Shown here: one piece after another, positions 62,013-64,000 of the stretch
How positions within the stretch are numbered: the first letter of the stretch is position 1
How the letters are laid out: every line of letters begins with the position of its first letter
Source: Bagarius yarrelli
Taxonomy: Eukaryota; Chordata; Actinopteri; Siluriformes; Sisoridae
Reading direction: 5' to 3'
DNA: 64,000 nucleotides
Assembly: GCA_005784505.1 (NCBI GenBank)
Contig: VCAZ01000049.1
Coordinates: forward strand, 310,001-374,000
The notes under the pieces: generated by a model
What the model saw: the letters and a program-made list of their open reading frames with translations, nothing else
Told to the model about the DNA's origin: nothing
Databases searched by the model: none
Program-made: the position numbers and the translations under genes

Positions 62013-62423
62013 TAGACTGTATAGACAAAAGTATTGGAACACCTGTCTACATGTGTTTTTTAAACATCCTATTCCATATGTCGTCTCACACTTTCTCCAC
62101 TGATGTTGGGTGATGAGGTCTGCAGTCAGTGTTCCAGTTCATTCCAGATGTGTTCAGTGGGTTCTGAGTCAGATTCAGCACTTTCAGCAGGACGTTTGAG
62201 TTCTTTCACTCCATACAGACCATATTCATGAAACTCTTCATGAGGCATTGTCGTGCTGAAACAGCGTTTGGGTGTCTCAGTTTCAGTAAAGAAATACTGA
62301 AATACTGTAACGCTACAGCATACAAAACAAATTCTAGACCAACCTGTGCTTCAGACTTTGCACCAACAGATACACTTACGTGGATGAGGTGTCCACACAC
62401 TTTTGGCCATACAGTGTATACTG
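62013..62423. mobile_element. Tc1/mariner-type MITE with terminal inverted repeats
   Basis: Left end ACTGTATAGACAAAAGTATT then GGAACACC; right end GGTGTCCACACACTTTTGGC then CATACAGTGTA, an imperfect inverted repeat. About 410 bp with no transposase frame. Related pieces lie at 31495-31740 and 44145-44195. Confidence 0.7.
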
Positions 62424-62429
62424 TTGATG

Positions 62430-63795
62430 TTTTTACGTCATTTTTTTTCTTCCCACATAAGCTTCCTATCCACTGGTTACAGTCCTCATGCATGCCAGAT
62501 GTCATATAAACCAATTTAAGAAGCTTTGTAAAGAAACATTTCATCTAGAACACATTATCCATGTGTTGCAAAGAAGAATAAAAATTCTATAAATGTATTA
62601 AAATTGGGATAAAATGATAAAGGATAAAATAATGAAAGTATTATAAATGCTGAAAAACTTCCAGCACATGGTTCCTTGGTTTATTTAATGCTAATAAATA
62701 ATAATATAACAAATTATATCTATGTTGATAATAATTGCAGCCCTCTTGAATGACAAAAATCTGCATGCTAACTTTTTTTTCTACCGAAAAAAAGAATTGC
62801 TGGGACTTATTATATTTAGAATGAGTACAGACTAATAAATACTTCATATAATTATTTGTTATATGTTAACAGTAAAACAGATAAGAAATTGTACGCATCT
62901 TACTGAAATGTTAGTCGTATTACTGTTATACAAAGTAACTGACAAGTACTTTTCTTTTCCCTAATTGTATTTCAAGCTGTAAGGTGCACCAGTGTGTAAA
63001 TAATTATTTCACAGTCTTCATTGTGACTAAAGTATTCAAATAATAAAAGAAGCAGTTCTTACAGGGTGATACTGTCAAATCTGCCACAACACTTAATAAA
63101 TTATCCTAGAAAGTGAAAAATGAGTCTTGCAAAATATCATGACTAAGACCATCTCGGTTTTCACAGGTGTTTTTCATTGTGTACCAGAACATGAACCAAA
63201 ACTTTTTTGTGGCTTTTGTGTTTGAAACTCTATCTAAAAGTAGTCGATGAGTAGACGTACAGCACAAGGTGCGATTGTGTCGAATGTGGAGAGGAGTACT
63301 ATATCTTGTTTAAAATTGTCCTTTTTTTGTTCACTGGCTTAACATAGATTGTGTTACTTACTGTAATAATACCAACATGTACCACACATGCACATCCTAC
63401 TCACAGTGTAAACAGACAAGGATTAAAAAAATATATTATTGTCCCAGTAAAATTTGTGGACATTAAAATGCGATACAAAATATTACACCCTGTTTCTATT
63501 CCGCACAGACAATTCAGTAATTTAATTACGTTATGCAATTTCTCGATACTCCAGGTCACTGAACTCAATTTTTCGTTGACACTTTGAGGCCTGTTCATCG
63601 CTCACTGTTCTATATTTTTTAAGTTAGTGCTGAATGAGTGGAATGTAAGCAGCAAGTTCAGCCAAGAGAGTGTTATCTGTCACAAACGAATGGATCAGTC
63701 ACTTGCTTCTTGTTTGTGCTTCTCTAGCTGTGCTTCTGGGAATGTGTTTCATAAAAATTTTTTTTAAAAAAGTAAAAAAAATCTCTTTGTGGCTC
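62430..63795. other. Intergenic stretch
   Basis: AT-rich; no gene or repeat recognised. Confidence 0.4.
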
Positions 63796-63799
63796 AGTA

Positions 63800-63985
63800 C
63801 ATTTACACTTGTGGCATTTTGGCAGACGGTCTTATATTTATTTCATTTATACAACTGAGCAATTCGGGGTTAAGGGTCCTGCTCAGAAGCCCAGCAGTGG
63901 CAAATTGGTGGTGCTTGGAATTGAACCCACAAACTTCTGGTTAGCAGCCCAACAGCGTAACCACTGAGCTTCCACCTCTCCGATA
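63800..63985 (-). mobile_element. SINE-A copy
   Basis: GGCATTTTGGCAGACGGTCT, GGGTTAAGGGTCCTGCTCAG, GGAATTGAACCCACAAACTT and CAACAGCGTAACCACTGAGC; slightly diverged. Confidence 0.85.
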
Positions 63986-64000
63986 GGATCCATTAGGATG

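Overview
The window looks like nuclear DNA of a teleost fish. It is AT-rich, the genes are split by GT-AG introns, and it carries fish-type interspersed repeats: tRNA-headed SINEs with an L2-like tail, L2 remnants, Tc1/mariner and hAT-type fragments, and long GATA/GACA and TAGA microsatellites. The repeat set resembles that of ostariophysans such as catfishes. The clade is an inference from repeat style and not from a search.

Three intact protein-coding genes sit in the middle and could be rebuilt exon by exon with an unbroken frame. napb (beta-SNAP, 11 coding exons, minus strand, 28415-32777, 295 aa) lies head-to-head with mcm8 (MCM8 helicase, 18 coding exons, plus strand, 33738-40831, 887 aa). 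The start codons are 960 bp apart and the genes share a promoter region that contains a CACGTG palindrome and an E2F-like site. About 1.4 kb after mcm8, on the same strand, lies crls1 (cardiolipin synthase, 7 coding exons, 42192-45486, 377 aa). MCM8-CRLS1 adjacency is also known in human. There MCM8 is head-to-head with TRMT6, so napb in that place points to a rearrangement in one lineage.

Left of napb, at 26022-26759 on the minus strand, lies a decayed Tribbles pseudokinase gene, most like TRIB3. It keeps an intron but has stops, frameshifts and a TAGA microsatellite where its C-terminus should be. A CpG-rich, promoter-like segment at about 25.08-25.48 kb carries a splice donor pointing left, so it may be the 5' end of a minus-strand gene whose body lies in or beyond the first 25 kb. 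Only doubtful exon candidates were found there.

The remaining sequence (1-25 kb and 45.5-64 kb) is intergenic or intronic. It holds many SINEs, an L2 reverse-transcriptase remnant (9.7-10.2 kb), another non-LTR reverse-transcriptase remnant (18.5-18.8 kb), a Tc1-like transposase remnant (48.9-49.8 kb), hAT-like pieces, repeat pairs of unknown family and simple repeats. The three genes do unrelated jobs (SNARE recycling, homologous-recombination repair, mitochondrial lipid synthesis); only the shared napb/mcm8 promoter suggests any coupling. No CRISPR, operon or other prokaryotic feature is present.
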